Positions 27,830 to 37,067 of a DNA stretch of 64,000 nucleotides are shown here, piece by piece (position 1 is the stretch's first letter; every line of letters starts with the position of its first letter). This stretch comes from an uncultured Clostridia bacterium (lineage in GTDB: Bacteria; Bacillota; Clostridia; TANB77; CAG-508). The stretch covers positions 62,001-126,000 of the forward strand of contig CAKOTX010000002.1 in the NCBI GenBank assembly GCA_934120315.1, given 5' to 3'. Below the pieces are notes generated by a model. The model had not been told where the DNA came from. It did no database searches and was given only the letters and a program-made list of their open reading frames with translations. The position numbers and the translations under genes are program-made.

Positions 27830-29057
27830 ATGATAGTTGAACAACTAATATTTATAACATTAGCGTGTACATTATTTGTATATATGTTTTATAAATTAAT
27901 TAAAACAAATGATACAAAATATGTAACAATATTAGCAATTGAAGCATTGCGGAATTGCAATAGATTTTATACAATTGTACTTTGCCAAAAATGAAATTGG
28001 AATTTTTACAAGATTTATTATATATACGCTGTCAATACTAATTCCAATATTTATTATTGTGATAGAAAAAATAGATAGCAATGTATTTGAAACATTAGAT
28101 TCTGTAATAGCTAGAATATATATTTTATTTGGAAATACAAAAGCAGCTAAAACAAAATTATTACAAATTTTAGACAAAAATTCAGAAAGTTATATTGCGC
28201 ATAAATTGTTAGCTGAAATATATGAAAAAGAAGGCGGACAAAGAAAAGCAGTAGATGAATATGTACAAGCAATTGATATTAACAAAAAAGACTTTGATTC
28301 ATATTATAAAGTTGCAAATTTGTTAACAGATTTAGACAAAAAAGATGAAGCAATAGAGATGTTAACAAGTTTACTTGATAAAAAGCCAGATTATACAGAA
28401 GCAACAATTGCATTAGGAGATTTGTTAATTGAAAAAGAAGATTACAAAGAAGTAGTAAATATTTATACAGAAGCATTAAAATATAATCCAACAAGTTATG
28501 ATTTAAATTATAATTTAGGAATTGCATATACAATGCTAAATGATTTTCCAAATGCAAAGATATGTTATGAAAAAGCAGCTGAATTAAACTCATTAGTATA
28601 TAATACTAAATATAGTTTAGCAGAAATAGCAATGATTTATAAAGAATTGGATGAAGCGGAAAAATATTTTTTAGAAGCGACAGAGGACGAAGAGCTTTGT
28701 GCAGATGCTTATTTAGAATTAGCTAAAATTTGTATTATAAGAAATGAAAAAGATCAGGCAATAAAATATGCTAATGTTGCTATTCAAGAGGAGCCAAAAA
28801 GAATTGTAGGAAAAATTCAAAAAGATGTTACATTTGCAATTATAATAGCTAGATTATCTATACCATTTAACTTAGAGATTGAAGGAGAGGAAGAAAAGCC
28901 TCATAAATTGACTGCAAAAGAAATAAGAGCAAAAGAACACTTAGAACAGATGGTAGAAATAACAAAAAAACTTGGTTACAATGATATAAAAATTGAAAAA
29001 AATTATAGAAATAAAGAAGAATTAGAACAAAAAAATCAAATTGAAAGAGAAGAATAA
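27830..29057 (+). CDS. Membrane-anchored TPR protein, interrupted by +1 shift at CGG
   Basis: Reads as 408 residues if one base is skipped. ATG 27830 (RBS AAAGGAAG) gives a transmembrane segment (IVEQLIFITLACTLFVYMFY), then IEAL and CGG in frame at 27950-27952. Staying in frame gives a stop after about a dozen codons. Skipping the C gives GGA ATT GCA ATA and two further membrane helices (about 33-55 and 60-80), then seven or so tetratricopeptide repeats (about 100-330) and a charged tail. A scaffold role at the membrane is likely; the partner is unknown. Next gene is dpaA. Confidence 0.75.
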
Positions 29058-29104
29058 TTCATAAAAAATCGTAAAATAAATATACTATATATGTGGAGGT
29101 ATAT

Positions 29105-29977
29105 ATGAAATTTGCGATTATTGGTGGAGATTTAAGAATAGTAAAACTAGCAGAAATGTTAGCAAAAGAAGAAAATGAAGTATATGTATATGGATTAGAA
29201 AAGGCAATTGATTTAAAAGACTTTAAAAATATAAAACAATGTGATACAATCAAAAAAGCTATTCAGGATGTAGAAATTGTAATAGGACCAATTCCATTTT
29301 CAAGTAATGGAAATACTATAAATATGCCGTTTAGTGATAATGAAGTAACAATAAGGGAAATGATGCATGTTCTTAATGCAAAAGTTTTAATAGCAGGAGG
29401 AATTAATCCTGATGTATATGGTATGGCTAATGACGAATATATTGAAATAATAGACATTATGAAACGAGAAGAATTAGCAGTTTTAAATACGATTGCAACA
29501 GCAGAAGGAACAATTCAATTAGCAATTGAAAATACAAATAAAATATTGCATGGAAGTGAAGTATTAATATTAGGATTTGGCAGAATTGGAAAAGTGCTTG
29601 CAAGAAAATTAGCTGGACTATCAGCTAAAGTTACGTGTGCAGCTAGAAAAGATGAAGATTTAGCATGGATACAAGCATATGGACATAAAGCAACAAATAT
29701 TAATACAATAGGTTCAAATTTAAATAAATTTGATATTATTATAAATACAGTACCACATATCATCTTAACAGAAGAAAGATTAAAACAAGTAAAAAAAGAT
29801 TGTTTATTAATAGATTTGGCATCAAATCCAGGAGGAATAGATAAGAAAACTGTAAAAGATCAAAATTTAAAATTTGTTTGGGCATTATCATTACCAGGAA
29901 AAGTTGCACCAACAACATCGGCAGAATTTATAAAAGACACAATATATAATATAGTAAAAGAAATTTATAAAATGTAA
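29105..29977 (+). CDS. dpaA: Dipicolinate synthase subunit A
   Basis: 290 residues. ATG 29105 follows GGAGG by 5 nt; GTG 29093 is less likely. N-terminal domain with FAIIGGDLRIVKLAEMLA and a C-terminal Rossmann domain (EVLILGFGRIGKVLARKLAGL, about 150-170), with ASNPGGID and the SLPGKVAPTTSAEFI tail typical of SpoVFA/DpaA. It makes dipicolinic acid in the mother cell during sporulation, normally with the flavoprotein DpaB. No dpaB is adjacent: a hairpin element and uppP follow. Confidence 0.9.
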   Translation: MKFAIIGGDLRIVKLAEMLAKEENEVYVYGLEKAIDLKDFKNIKQCDTIKKAIQDVEIVIGPIPFSSNGNTINMPFSDNEVTIREMMHVLNAKVLIAGGINPDVYGMANDEYIEIIDIMKREELAVLNTIATAEGTIQLAIENTNKILHGSEVLILGFGRIGKVLARKLAGLSAKVTCAARKDEDLAWIQAYGHKATNINTIGSNLNKFDIIINTVPHIILTEERLKQVKKDCLLIDLASNPGGIDKKTVKDQNLKFVWALSLPGKVAPTTSAEFIKDTIYNIVKEIYKM

Positions 29978-30003
29978 AAAAAGGACCGACCCTAAATTTA
30001 CAT
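29972..30003 (+). repeat. Dispersed hairpin element, copy 2 (short form)
   Basis: Arms ATGTAAA (29972-29978) and TTTACAT (29997-30003) enclose AAAA-GGACCGACCC-TAAA. It overlaps the dpaA stop codon and lies just before the uppP ribosome binding site. Confidence 0.8.
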
Positions 30004-30023
30004 TTTACATAGGAGGAAAAAAT

Positions 30024-30821
30024 ATGGAAGTATATCAAGCAATAATTTTAGGAATAGTTCAAGGACTAACAGAACTATTACCAATATCAAGTTCAGCACA
30101 CTTAAAATTAATACCATGGATATTTAATTGGAGTATCCCAGAAAGTTTCGATATAGCATTACATTTAGGAACTTTACTTGCAATAACATTATTCTTTTTT
30201 AAAGATTGGTTAGGATTAATTAAAGGAGGATATGAGCAAGTTGTAAATAAAAAGAAATCAACAGAAGGTAAAATCTTCTGGTACATAGTAGCTGTAACAA
30301 TTCCAACAGGAATAGTTAGTTTATTATTAGATAAATTTTCAGGATATATTTGTGATAAATTTGGAATTGAAACAATAATGATTGCAATTGCACTTATAGT
30401 ATTAGGTATAGTACTTTATGTAGTAGATAAAAAATCACCATCTAATGTAAGTTATGAAAATATGACATTTAAACAATCATTTTTAATAGGATTATCTCAA
30501 GCTATAGCAGCAGCATTTCCTGGTACATCAAGATCAGGAATCACAATGACTGTTGCAAGAGCTTTAGGAGTTGACAGAGAAAGTGCGGCAAAATATTCAT
30601 TCTTACTTTCTACACCAATTGTATTGGCTGCAGTATTAGTAAGTATTACAGATTTTGAAATTTCATTAGCATTCTTTATAGGTGTTTTGTTTAGTTTTTT
30701 AGTTGGAGTTTTTGTAATAAAATTCTTATTAGAATATCTAAAAAAAGGAAGCTTCAAAGTGTTTGCTATTTATAGAGTAGTTCTTGGTGTAATTGTTATT
30801 GCAATGACATTTATAAAATAG
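30024..30821 (+). CDS. uppP: Undecaprenyl-diphosphatase
   Basis: 265 residues with about eight membrane helices. The BacA/UppP motifs GIVQGLTELLPISSSAHL (about 10-27) and FPGTSRSGITM (about 168-178) are intact, carrying the catalytic Glu and Ser/Arg residues. It recycles the lipid carrier C55-PP to C55-P for peptidoglycan and teichoic acid synthesis, complementing TagO at 31990. RBS TAGGAGG next to the hairpin element. Confidence 0.96.
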   Translation: MEVYQAIILGIVQGLTELLPISSSAHLKLIPWIFNWSIPESFDIALHLGTLLAITLFFFKDWLGLIKGGYEQVVNKKKSTEGKIFWYIVAVTIPTGIVSLLLDKFSGYICDKFGIETIMIAIALIVLGIVLYVVDKKSPSNVSYENMTFKQSFLIGLSQAIAAAFPGTSRSGITMTVARALGVDRESAAKYSFLLSTPIVLAAVLVSITDFEISLAFFIGVLFSFLVGVFVIKFLLEYLKKGSFKVFAIYRVVLGVIVIAMTFIK

Positions 30822-30824
30822 TAG

Positions 30825-30896
30825 AAAAGTGAAAAATGGTCGGTCCTAAAAAATTAGCAAATGTTAATTTTAGGACCGACCCCTTTTTCACTTTTT
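30825..30896. repeat. Dispersed hairpin element, copy 3 (long form) and bidirectional terminator
   Basis: Outer arms AAAAGTGAAAAA and TTTTTCACTTTT, inner arms GGTCGGTCCTAAAA (30839-30852) and TTTTAGGACCGACC. It lies between the converging genes uppP and tsaE and ends in T-runs on both strands, so it may terminate both. Confidence 0.85.
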
Positions 30897-30900
30897 TGAA

Positions 30901-31353
30901 TTAAAATAAATCATCATATTTATTTCCAAAAGTTTTGATATGCAAATATCTAATGTTTTCATCAGACAAGTCTTTTTCAAATGTAATTTTTATATAATCA
31001 TTTGGCAATGCAGGTTCAATTAGTTCGCCCCATTCAATGATACTAATTCCAGAATTAAAATATTCTTCACCGCCAATTGCATAAAATTCATCAACATCTT
31101 CCAAACGATAGACATCAAAATGATAAATATTTATATCTTTATTTTTATATTCATTAACAATTGTAAAGGTTGGACTTGATATTTCATTTTCAAGTCCAAA
31201 GTGTTTTAAAAATCCTTCAGTAAATTTAGTTTTTCCAGCACCTAATTCTCCTGATAAAACAACTACATCACCAATATTTAATTTAGTTGCTAATTTAGAT
31301 GCAAAATCTATTGTTTCTTCACTACTGTGAGAAGTGTATGTAAAAGTTTTCAT
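30901..31353 (-). CDS. tsaE: tRNA threonylcarbamoyladenosine biosynthesis protein TsaE
   Basis: 150 residues. The start MKTFTYTSHS at 31353 follows GGAGGAAAG; an upstream ATG at 31371 would include that site. P-loop GELGAGKTKFTEG (about 41-53), SPTFTIVNEY, and HFDVYRLED motifs mark TsaE, the ATPase that works with TsaB/TsaD to make t6A37 in ANN-decoding tRNAs. Its 3' end abuts the hairpin element. Confidence 0.95.
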   Translation of the reverse strand: MKTFTYTSHSSEETIDFASKLATKLNIGDVVVLSGELGAGKTKFTEGFLKHFGLENEISSPTFTIVNEYKNKDINIYHFDVYRLEDVDEFYAIGGEEYFNSGISIIEWGELIEPALPNDYIKITFEKDLSDENIRYLHIKTFGNKYDDLF

Positions 31354-31371
31354 AATCTTTCCTCCATCCAT

Positions 31372-31400
31372 ATTTTAACTGAATTTGGTGGATTTGTCAA
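31372..31400 (-). promoter_or_regulatory. Promoter of tsaE
   Basis: On the minus strand, TTGACA (31400-31395), 17-bp spacer, TAAAAT (31377-31372), giving a very short leader. Confidence 0.75.
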
Positions 31401-31409
31401 TTTGTGAGT

Positions 31410-31460
31410 GGGGATTTTTGGAACAAAAATGTTCAAAAAATCTCTGCCCCCCAAATTATC
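31410..31460. repeat. Long hairpin in the tsaE-rpiB divergent region
   Basis: Arms 31413-31425 (GATTTTTGGAACA) and 31430-31442 (TGTTCAAAAAATC) pair over 13 positions, flanked by GGGG and CCCC and followed by CCAAATTATCACTAAATT. It resembles the element remnant at 56370 (CCCCAAATT...CTAAATT). Confidence 0.55.
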
Positions 31461-31471
31461 ACTAAATTCTC

Positions 31472-31500
31472 TTGATATTTTAGAAGTTATATAGTAAAAT
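31472..31500 (+). promoter_or_regulatory. Promoter of the rpiB operon
   Basis: TTGATA (31472-31477), 17-bp spacer, TAAAAT (31495-31500). Drives rpiB-tagO-mscL-hslO-ppaC, which ends in the terminator at 35416. Confidence 0.75.
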
Positions 31501-31526
31501 AGTAACCGAAAGGAAGCGTGATAAAA

Positions 31527-31973
31527 ATGATAGCAATAGGTAGTGATCATGGAGGATACAAATTAAAAGAAGAAATAAAAAGATATTTAGAAGAAAAAGA
31601 AATTGAATATATAGACTGTGGAACATTTAGTGAAGAAAGTGTAGATTATCCAGAAATAGCTAAAGCGATAGCATTAGAAGTACAAAGTAAAGAATGTGAT
31701 AAAGGAATAGCAATATGCCGCTCTGGAATAGGAATGAGTATTGTTGCTAACAAATTTAAAGGAATAAGATGTGCAAAATGTAATGATGAAGAAGAAGCAC
31801 GTTTATCAAGAGCACATAATGATTCAAATGTATTAGCTTTGGGGGCTGATTATATAGAAACAGATAAAGCTATTAGAATGGTAAGAATGTGGATTGCAAC
31901 AGAATTTGAAGGTGGAAGACATCAAGAACGAGTAAAATTAATAGAAGAAATAGAAAATGAAAATATGAAATAA
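31527..31973 (+). CDS. rpiB: Ribose-5-phosphate isomerase B family protein
   Basis: 148 residues from ATG 31527 (RBS AAAGGAAG). Contains IAIGSDHGGYKLKEEI, the GTFSEESVDYPEIA motif and SRAHNDSNVLALG, typical RpiB/LacAB. It interconverts ribose-5-P and ribulose-5-P. The anion-hole loop is usually C-G-S/T-G-I-G; here it reads CRSGIG (residue 65 is Arg, codon CGC at 31719), an unusual change next to the catalytic Cys64. It may alter substrate range or be damaging. Confidence 0.92.
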   Translation: MIAIGSDHGGYKLKEEIKRYLEEKEIEYIDCGTFSEESVDYPEIAKAIALEVQSKECDKGIAICRSGIGMSIVANKFKGIRCAKCNDEEEARLSRAHNDSNVLALGADYIETDKAIRMVRMWIATEFEGGRHQERVKLIEEIENENMK

Positions 31974-31989
31974 TGGAGGTTGCATTTAA

Positions 31990-33105
31990 ATGTGGGGAAA
32001 TATAGCAATAGCTTTTCTACTAGCATTTATTGTCTCATTTATGGCAACACCATATACCATAAAAATAGCAGATAAAATAGGTGCGGTAGATATACCAAAA
32101 GATAAAAGAAGAATGCATACTAAAAAAATGCCTAAATTTGGTGGACCGGCAGTAATACTTGGTTTTTTAGTATCTATTATATACTTAATTATAGTAATGA
32201 GTATAGAAGGAACACTAGATTTATTTACAGAACAAGCATATGGAAAAAAATTGCTTGGTGTATTATTAGGAATTGTAGTAATAGCAATTACAGGAGTAAC
32301 TGATGATATAAAGACATTAAAATGGTGGCAACAATTAATAGGACAAGTTTTAGCGGCAATAATTGTAGTTGCTTTTGGAACTAGAATTGAACATTTAGAT
32401 ATACCATTTCTATATATGATTGGTTTAAATGATGTTGTATCAACAATTGTTACAGTTGTGTGGATTGTTGGAGTAACAAATGCAATAAATTTAATTGATG
32501 GATTAGATGGACTCTCATCAGGAATATCGTTAATATCATGTATCTCATTATTAATAATATTCTTAATGAATGGTTCTCCAATGATTGCAACAGTAATTGT
32601 AACTGCATTAAGTGGAGCACTAGTTGGATTTTTACCATTTAATTTTTCACCAGCAAAAACTTTTATAGGTGATACGGGTTCTAACTTCTTAGGCTTTATG
32701 CTAGCTGTAGTTTCAATTCTTGGAGTAGCTAAAACATATACTGCAGCAGTAATTGTTTTACCAGTAATAGTTTTAGGATTACCTATATTTGATGTCTTAT
32801 TTGCAATTGTGAGAAGAATAATAAAAGGAAAATCAATAAAGGCTGTATTTATGCCAGATAAAGGACATTTACATCATAAATTAGTTGCAAAAGGATTTAC
32901 GCCAAAACAAGCAGTATTAATCTTATATGGATTAAGTGCATCTCTTGGAATGTTTGCAATTATATTATTTGATAGTGGAATCTGGAAAGCATTATCATTT
33001 TTGTTAATGATAATTGCAACAGTGGCAATTGGATATAGAAATTTTGAAAAAGAAAAAGATAGTAGACCAAAATTAACAGATAGTAGTAATAAAGGGAGTG
33101 AATAA
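31990..33105 (+). CDS. tagO: Undecaprenyl-phosphate N-acetylglucosaminyl 1-phosphate transferase
   Basis: 371 residues, about eleven membrane helices. MraY/WecA/TagO family motifs: KRRMHTKKMPKFGG, the Asp pair GVTDDIKTLK, NAINLIDGLDGLSSG, FIGDTGSNFLGF and the HIH-like KGHLHHKL. It starts wall teichoic acid or similar glycopolymer synthesis on undecaprenyl phosphate. 16 bp after rpiB in the same operon; RBS TGGAGG. Confidence 0.92.
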   Translation: MWGNIAIAFLLAFIVSFMATPYTIKIADKIGAVDIPKDKRRMHTKKMPKFGGPAVILGFLVSIIYLIIVMSIEGTLDLFTEQAYGKKLLGVLLGIVVIAITGVTDDIKTLKWWQQLIGQVLAAIIVVAFGTRIEHLDIPFLYMIGLNDVVSTIVTVVWIVGVTNAINLIDGLDGLSSGISLISCISLLIIFLMNGSPMIATVIVTALSGALVGFLPFNFSPAKTFIGDTGSNFLGFMLAVVSILGVAKTYTAAVIVLPVIVLGLPIFDVLFAIVRRIIKGKSIKAVFMPDKGHLHHKLVAKGFTPKQAVLILYGLSASLGMFAIILFDSGIWKALSFLLMIIATVAIGYRNFEKEKDSRPKLTDSSNKGSE

Positions 33106-33106
33106 T

Positions 33107-33592
33107 ATGCTAAAAGAATTTAAAGAATTTGCACTAAAGGGAAATATAATGGATATGGCAGTTGGTGTAGTAATAGGAGGTGCATTCCAAAAAATAGTTA
33201 ATTCATTAGTAAATGATATTATAATGCCAGCAATATCTATATTAATAGGAAAAGTTGATTTTTCTGATATGGTATTAACAGTAGGAAATGCTTCTATAAA
33301 ATATGGTAGTTTTATTACATCAATAGTAGATTTTTTGATTATAGCATTCTCAATTTTTATAGCATTAAAATATATTAATAAATTAAATAGAATAAAAGAA
33401 TTTGGAGAAGAAGCAGCAATTAAATTCGACAAAAAAGGAAAACTAAAGAAACATATAGAAGAAAAGAAAGAGGCAGAAGAACATAAAGAACCAGAAACAA
33501 AAGTATGTCCTTATTGCTTAACTGAAATAAAATATCATGCAACAAGATGCCCTCATTGTACGTCAGAATTAGGGGAGACGGTTGAAAAATAA
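33107..33592 (+). CDS. mscL: Large-conductance mechanosensitive channel with zinc ribbon
   Basis: 161 residues. Two transmembrane helices (about 12-42 and 65-92) with the MscL core FALKGNIMDMAVGVVIGGAF, then a charged helix and a C-terminal CPYC...CPHC zinc ribbon (about 137-152), an extension common in Clostridia. It releases solutes under hypo-osmotic shock. ATG 33107 follows AAAGGGAGTG; it starts one base after the tagO stop. Confidence 0.94.
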   Translation: MLKEFKEFALKGNIMDMAVGVVIGGAFQKIVNSLVNDIIMPAISILIGKVDFSDMVLTVGNASIKYGSFITSIVDFLIIAFSIFIALKYINKLNRIKEFGEEAAIKFDKKGKLKKHIEEKKEAEEHKEPETKVCPYCLTEIKYHATRCPHCTSELGETVEK

Positions 33593-33607
33593 GAAAGGGA
33601 TACGATT

Positions 33608-34489
33608 ATGAAAGACCAGATTATAAAATTTTTAGCATATGATGGAAGAATAGCAGTAGCTTGTGCTTCTACAACAAACTTGGTAGAAGAGGCAAGAAAA
33701 TTACATGATTTAAGTCCATTAGCAACAGCAGCAATGGGAAGAGTATTAACAATAACAGCATTGATTGGTGCTGAAATGAAAAATGAAACTGATAAACTTA
33801 CAATTCAAATTAAGGGAAATGGTCCAATAGGAAAAATAGTTGCAGTTTCAGATAATACTCCAAATGTAAAAGCATGTATAACAAATCCATATGCAGATTT
33901 GCCATTAAATGAATTTGGAAAACTAGATGTAGGTGGAGCTGTTGGAAATCAAGGATTTATAAATGTTATAAAAGATATTGGATTAAAAGAACCATATATA
34001 GGAATAAGTCCATTAGCATCAGGAGAGATTGCAGAAGATTTTGCAAATTATTTTCAAACATCTGAGCAAAAACAAACTGCAGTAGCTCTTGGAGTATTAG
34101 TTGATAAAGATGGGGTTCGCTCAAGTGGAGGCTATATAATATCACCAATGCCTGATGCAACAGAAGAACAAATATCAAAAGTTGAGCAGTCAATATTTCA
34201 AGCTGGTGCAATGTCAAAGATGTTAGACAATAATTTAACATTAAAAGAAATTGCACAAAAAATAACAGGTGATAAAGATGTAAAAGTAATTGATGCATCA
34301 ATTGAGCCAGCTTATAGATGTGATTGTAATAAAGAAAAATTTGCAGATGGACTAGCAACATTAGGCAAGAAAGAGTTAAGCCAATTAATAGAAGAAGATG
34401 GAAAAGCAGAAATCCAATGTCAATTTTGTGATAAGAGATATGAATTTAATAAAGAAGAATTAGAAGAAATTTTGAAAAGGAGTAAGTAG
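33608..34489 (+). CDS. hslO: Hsp33 redox-regulated chaperone
   Basis: 293 residues. N-terminal fold with LSPLATAAMGRVLT and IKGNGPIGKIVAVSD, then the C-terminal redox zinc switch CDC...CQFC (C-x-C and C-x2-C, about 237-275). It activates as a holdase under oxidative and heat stress. An in-frame CGC Arg codon (34118) shows that other CGN codons are read normally here. Lies between mscL and ppaC in the operon. Confidence 0.96.
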   Translation: MKDQIIKFLAYDGRIAVACASTTNLVEEARKLHDLSPLATAAMGRVLTITALIGAEMKNETDKLTIQIKGNGPIGKIVAVSDNTPNVKACITNPYADLPLNEFGKLDVGGAVGNQGFINVIKDIGLKEPYIGISPLASGEIAEDFANYFQTSEQKQTAVALGVLVDKDGVRSSGGYIISPMPDATEEQISKVEQSIFQAGAMSKMLDNNLTLKEIAQKITGDKDVKVIDASIEPAYRCDCNKEKFADGLATLGKKELSQLIEEDGKAEIQCQFCDKRYEFNKEELEEILKRSK

Positions 34490-34490
34490 A

Positions 34491-35408
34491 ATGGAAAAAG
34501 TATTAGTATTTGGACATAAAAGTCCTGACACAGATTCAATTTGTTCAACATTAGCAATGGCAAATTTACAAACAAAATTAAGAGGAGAAGAAGTAATTCC
34601 TTGCAGATTAGGAGAATTAAATGAAGAAACAAAATATGCTTTAAAATATTTTGAGGTAGAAGCTCCAAAATTTATAGAGAAAGTAGAAGAAGGTCAAAAT
34701 GTAATATTAGTAGACCATAATGAATTTTCACAATCAGTAGATGGAATTGAAAATGCAAAAATTATAGCAGTTGTAGATCATCATAGAATTAATAATTTTC
34801 AAACATCAGAACCATTATTCTATTATGCACAACCAGTAGGATGCACAGCAACAATCTTATTAGAATTATTTAAAACAAATAATATTGAAATTGAACCTAA
34901 AATAGCAGGTTTAATGTTAAGTGCAATAATATCAGATACATTATTATTAAAATCTCCAACAACAACAGATAAAGACAAAAAGGCTGTTGAAGAATTAGCA
35001 AAAATAGCTAATGTAGATATTAGTAAATATGGATTAGACATGTTAAAAGCAGGAACAGACTTAGATAAATATACAGAAGATGAATTAATAAGATTAGATG
35101 CAAAATGTATAGAAAAAGAAGAAATTAAATATGTAATAGCACAAGTAAACACAGTAAGTATTCCAGATGTTTTAAAAAGAAAAGCAAAAATAGAAGAAGA
35201 AATGAACAAAGAAATTTTAGCTAAAGGATTGAGTTTATTTGTATTTGTAATAACAGATATAGTAAATAGTAATTCAGAAGCAATTGTTTTAGGTGATAGA
35301 ACAGAATTAATATCAAAATCTTATGAAATAGATAATGATATAGCTGTTATGCCAGGAGTTGTTTCAAGAAAGAAACAAATATTACCACTAATTGAAAAAA
35401 ATATGTAA
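34491..35408 (+). CDS. ppaC: Manganese-dependent inorganic pyrophosphatase
   Basis: 305 residues. DHH-family class II pyrophosphatase: FGHKSPDTDSICS at the start, DHNEFSQS, the VVDHHRINNF DHH motif (about 89-98) and the C-terminal DHHA2 domain with PGVVSRKKQILP. It hydrolyses pyrophosphate from biosynthesis. Last gene of the rpiB operon, one base after hslO. Confidence 0.96.
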   Translation: MEKVLVFGHKSPDTDSICSTLAMANLQTKLRGEEVIPCRLGELNEETKYALKYFEVEAPKFIEKVEEGQNVILVDHNEFSQSVDGIENAKIIAVVDHHRINNFQTSEPLFYYAQPVGCTATILLELFKTNNIEIEPKIAGLMLSAIISDTLLLKSPTTTDKDKKAVEELAKIANVDISKYGLDMLKAGTDLDKYTEDELIRLDAKCIEKEEIKYVIAQVNTVSIPDVLKRKAKIEEEMNKEILAKGLSLFVFVITDIVNSNSEAIVLGDRTELISKSYEIDNDIAVMPGVVSRKKQILPLIEKNM

Positions 35409-35415
35409 CAAAATA

Positions 35416-35462
35416 GGTACACAAATTGTCTAATAGATGTAGGCATTGTGTATCTTTTTTTT
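35416..35462 (+). terminator. Intrinsic terminator of the rpiB-ppaC operon
   Basis: Stem GGTACACAA (35416-35424) with TTGTGTATC (35446-35454), followed by eight T. Confidence 0.85.
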
Positions 35463-35464
35463 GT

Positions 35465-35493
35465 TTGACAATATTTGGTAAAAATGATATAAT
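35465..35493 (+). promoter_or_regulatory. Promoter of the glycosyltransferase operon
   Basis: TTGACA (35465-35470), 17-bp spacer, TATAAT (35488-35493) with an extended TGA just upstream. One of the best promoters in the window. Confidence 0.9.
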
Positions 35494-35545
35494 CAAGAAT
35501 ACGAAGCAAGCATGTGATATGCAATGGTTTAAGAAAGGAGATTAA

Positions 35546-36415
35546 ATGGAGAAAACAAGATTTACAGTAGCTATTAGTGCTTATAACATTGAATCATATG
35601 TAAAAAGAGCCATTGATAGTGTTTTAAATCAAACATTTACAGACTATGAACTATTAGTAATAGATGATTGTTCTAAAGATAATACAGTTCAAATAATTGA
35701 AGAATCATTAAATGGAAAGGGAATAATATTAAAAACAATTAAAAATTCTGGAACAGCTGCAGCATCAAGAAATATAGCTATTGATAATGCTCAAGGTGAA
35801 TATTTATTGTTTTTAGATGGAGATGATGAATTATATAGTAAAGATACTTTAAAAGAAGTAGATGAACTAATAAAAGATAATACATATGACATTGTATATT
35901 TAGGTTATGAAAATGTAGGAAAAACAGAAAATTATTATAGAATTTCTAATAAAGAAAATTCAACAAGAAAAGCTAGATTAATTTGTGATGAAAGTTTTTC
36001 AGTATCAAGCAAAGTATGGAATGTGAAATTTTTGAGAGAAAATAATTTAAGATTTATTGAGGGAATGTATTATGAGGATGAATTATTTTCAATAAAAAGT
36101 AATATTTTATCTAAAGTAACAACATTTGGAGAATTTCCAATATTTAAATATCATAGAAATCGTGAAGGAAGTGTAATGACAAAGCCAACAATTAAAAAAT
36201 GTTCAGATTGGTACAGAATGTTGGCAGAAGTTACAGAATTATATGAGATAACACCAAAAGAAGATAGAAAATATTTTCTAAGCTTCTTGAAAAACGAAAA
36301 TGATAGTATACCATTAAGAATAAGGGTTGTATTAGAAGCTCTTGCTGAACATGAAAATACAAAAGTGTTACCAAAAAGAAGATATAAATTTGAAGATTTT
36401 TTTGAAAATGATTAA
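35546..36415 (+). CDS. Family 2 glycosyltransferase
   Basis: 289 residues, cytosolic GT-A domain. Conserved VAISAYNIESYVKRAIDSVLNQT, the LVIDDCSKDNT nucleotide-binding region and FLDGDDELYSK (DxD-like). GT2 enzymes of this type add sugars to lipid-linked cell-surface glycans; substrate unknown. RBS AAAGGAG. First of three genes; a second GT2 follows the phosphatase. Confidence 0.93.
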   Translation: MEKTRFTVAISAYNIESYVKRAIDSVLNQTFTDYELLVIDDCSKDNTVQIIEESLNGKGIILKTIKNSGTAAASRNIAIDNAQGEYLLFLDGDDELYSKDTLKEVDELIKDNTYDIVYLGYENVGKTENYYRISNKENSTRKARLICDESFSVSSKVWNVKFLRENNLRFIEGMYYEDELFSIKSNILSKVTTFGEFPIFKYHRNREGSVMTKPTIKKCSDWYRMLAEVTELYEITPKEDRKYFLSFLKNENDSIPLRIRVVLEALAEHENTKVLPKRRYKFEDFFEND

Positions 36416-36444
36416 TTTTAATATTATAGAAAAGGGATGGTTAT

Positions 36445-37065
36445 GTGATAAAAACTAGAATCTTTATTGTTAGACATACAGAAACTGTTGGAAATATAGA
36501 AAAAAGGTTAACTGGAAGACAAGATTATGAGGTAACTCTAAGAGGAGAAAAATTAATTCAAAAATTAACTTCAGAATTATCAAATATTAAATTTGATAAA
36601 ATATATTCAAGTACTTCAGGAAGGGCTATAAAAACAGTAGAAAATTTAGCAAAATTAAATAATTTAGTGATAGAAACTAAAGAAGATTTATGTGAAATGT
36701 ATTTTGGAAAATATGATGGTTGGAAATGGGAAGATGTAAATAGAATTCAACCAGAAATAAAGCAAAGACAAAATGAAATAAATGAGATATCAGGAATAGA
36801 AGAGCAAGAAACAATGAAATATGTAGCAGATAGAATGGATAAATGTATTCGAGACATTGTACAAGCCAATATTGGAAAAACAATATTAATTAGTTCACAT
36901 GGAGTAGCAATAGAAGCATTTTTGAGAAAGATTTCTGGAATACCATTTAGTCAGGAAAGAGAAAAATTTTGTCAATATAATGTTGCAATAAATGAATTAG
37001 AATATGAAAATGATAAATTTAAAGTAATTCAATTAGCAAATATAGATTATTTGAATGAGGAGTAG
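36445..37065 (+). CDS. Histidine phosphatase (phosphoglycerate mutase-like) family protein
   Basis: 206 residues. Catalytic RHTETVGNIEKRLTGRQD at the start, the second His in ISSHGVAIEAFLRK (about 152-165) and GRAIKTVE (about 57-64). The start is GTG 36445; the overlapping ATG at 36443 is closed at once by a stop. Substrate unknown; position between two glycosyltransferases suggests a sugar phosphate. Confidence 0.9.
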   Translation: MIKTRIFIVRHTETVGNIEKRLTGRQDYEVTLRGEKLIQKLTSELSNIKFDKIYSSTSGRAIKTVENLAKLNNLVIETKEDLCEMYFGKYDGWKWEDVNRIQPEIKQRQNEINEISGIEEQETMKYVADRMDKCIRDIVQANIGKTILISSHGVAIEAFLRKISGIPFSQEREKFCQYNVAINELEYENDKFKVIQLANIDYLNEE

Positions 37066-37067
37066 AA

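Noticed and set aside
31421..31434. GAACAAAAATGTTC as a LexA box
   Set aside because: The half-sites are six bases apart rather than four, and the sequence is the tip of a longer hairpin.
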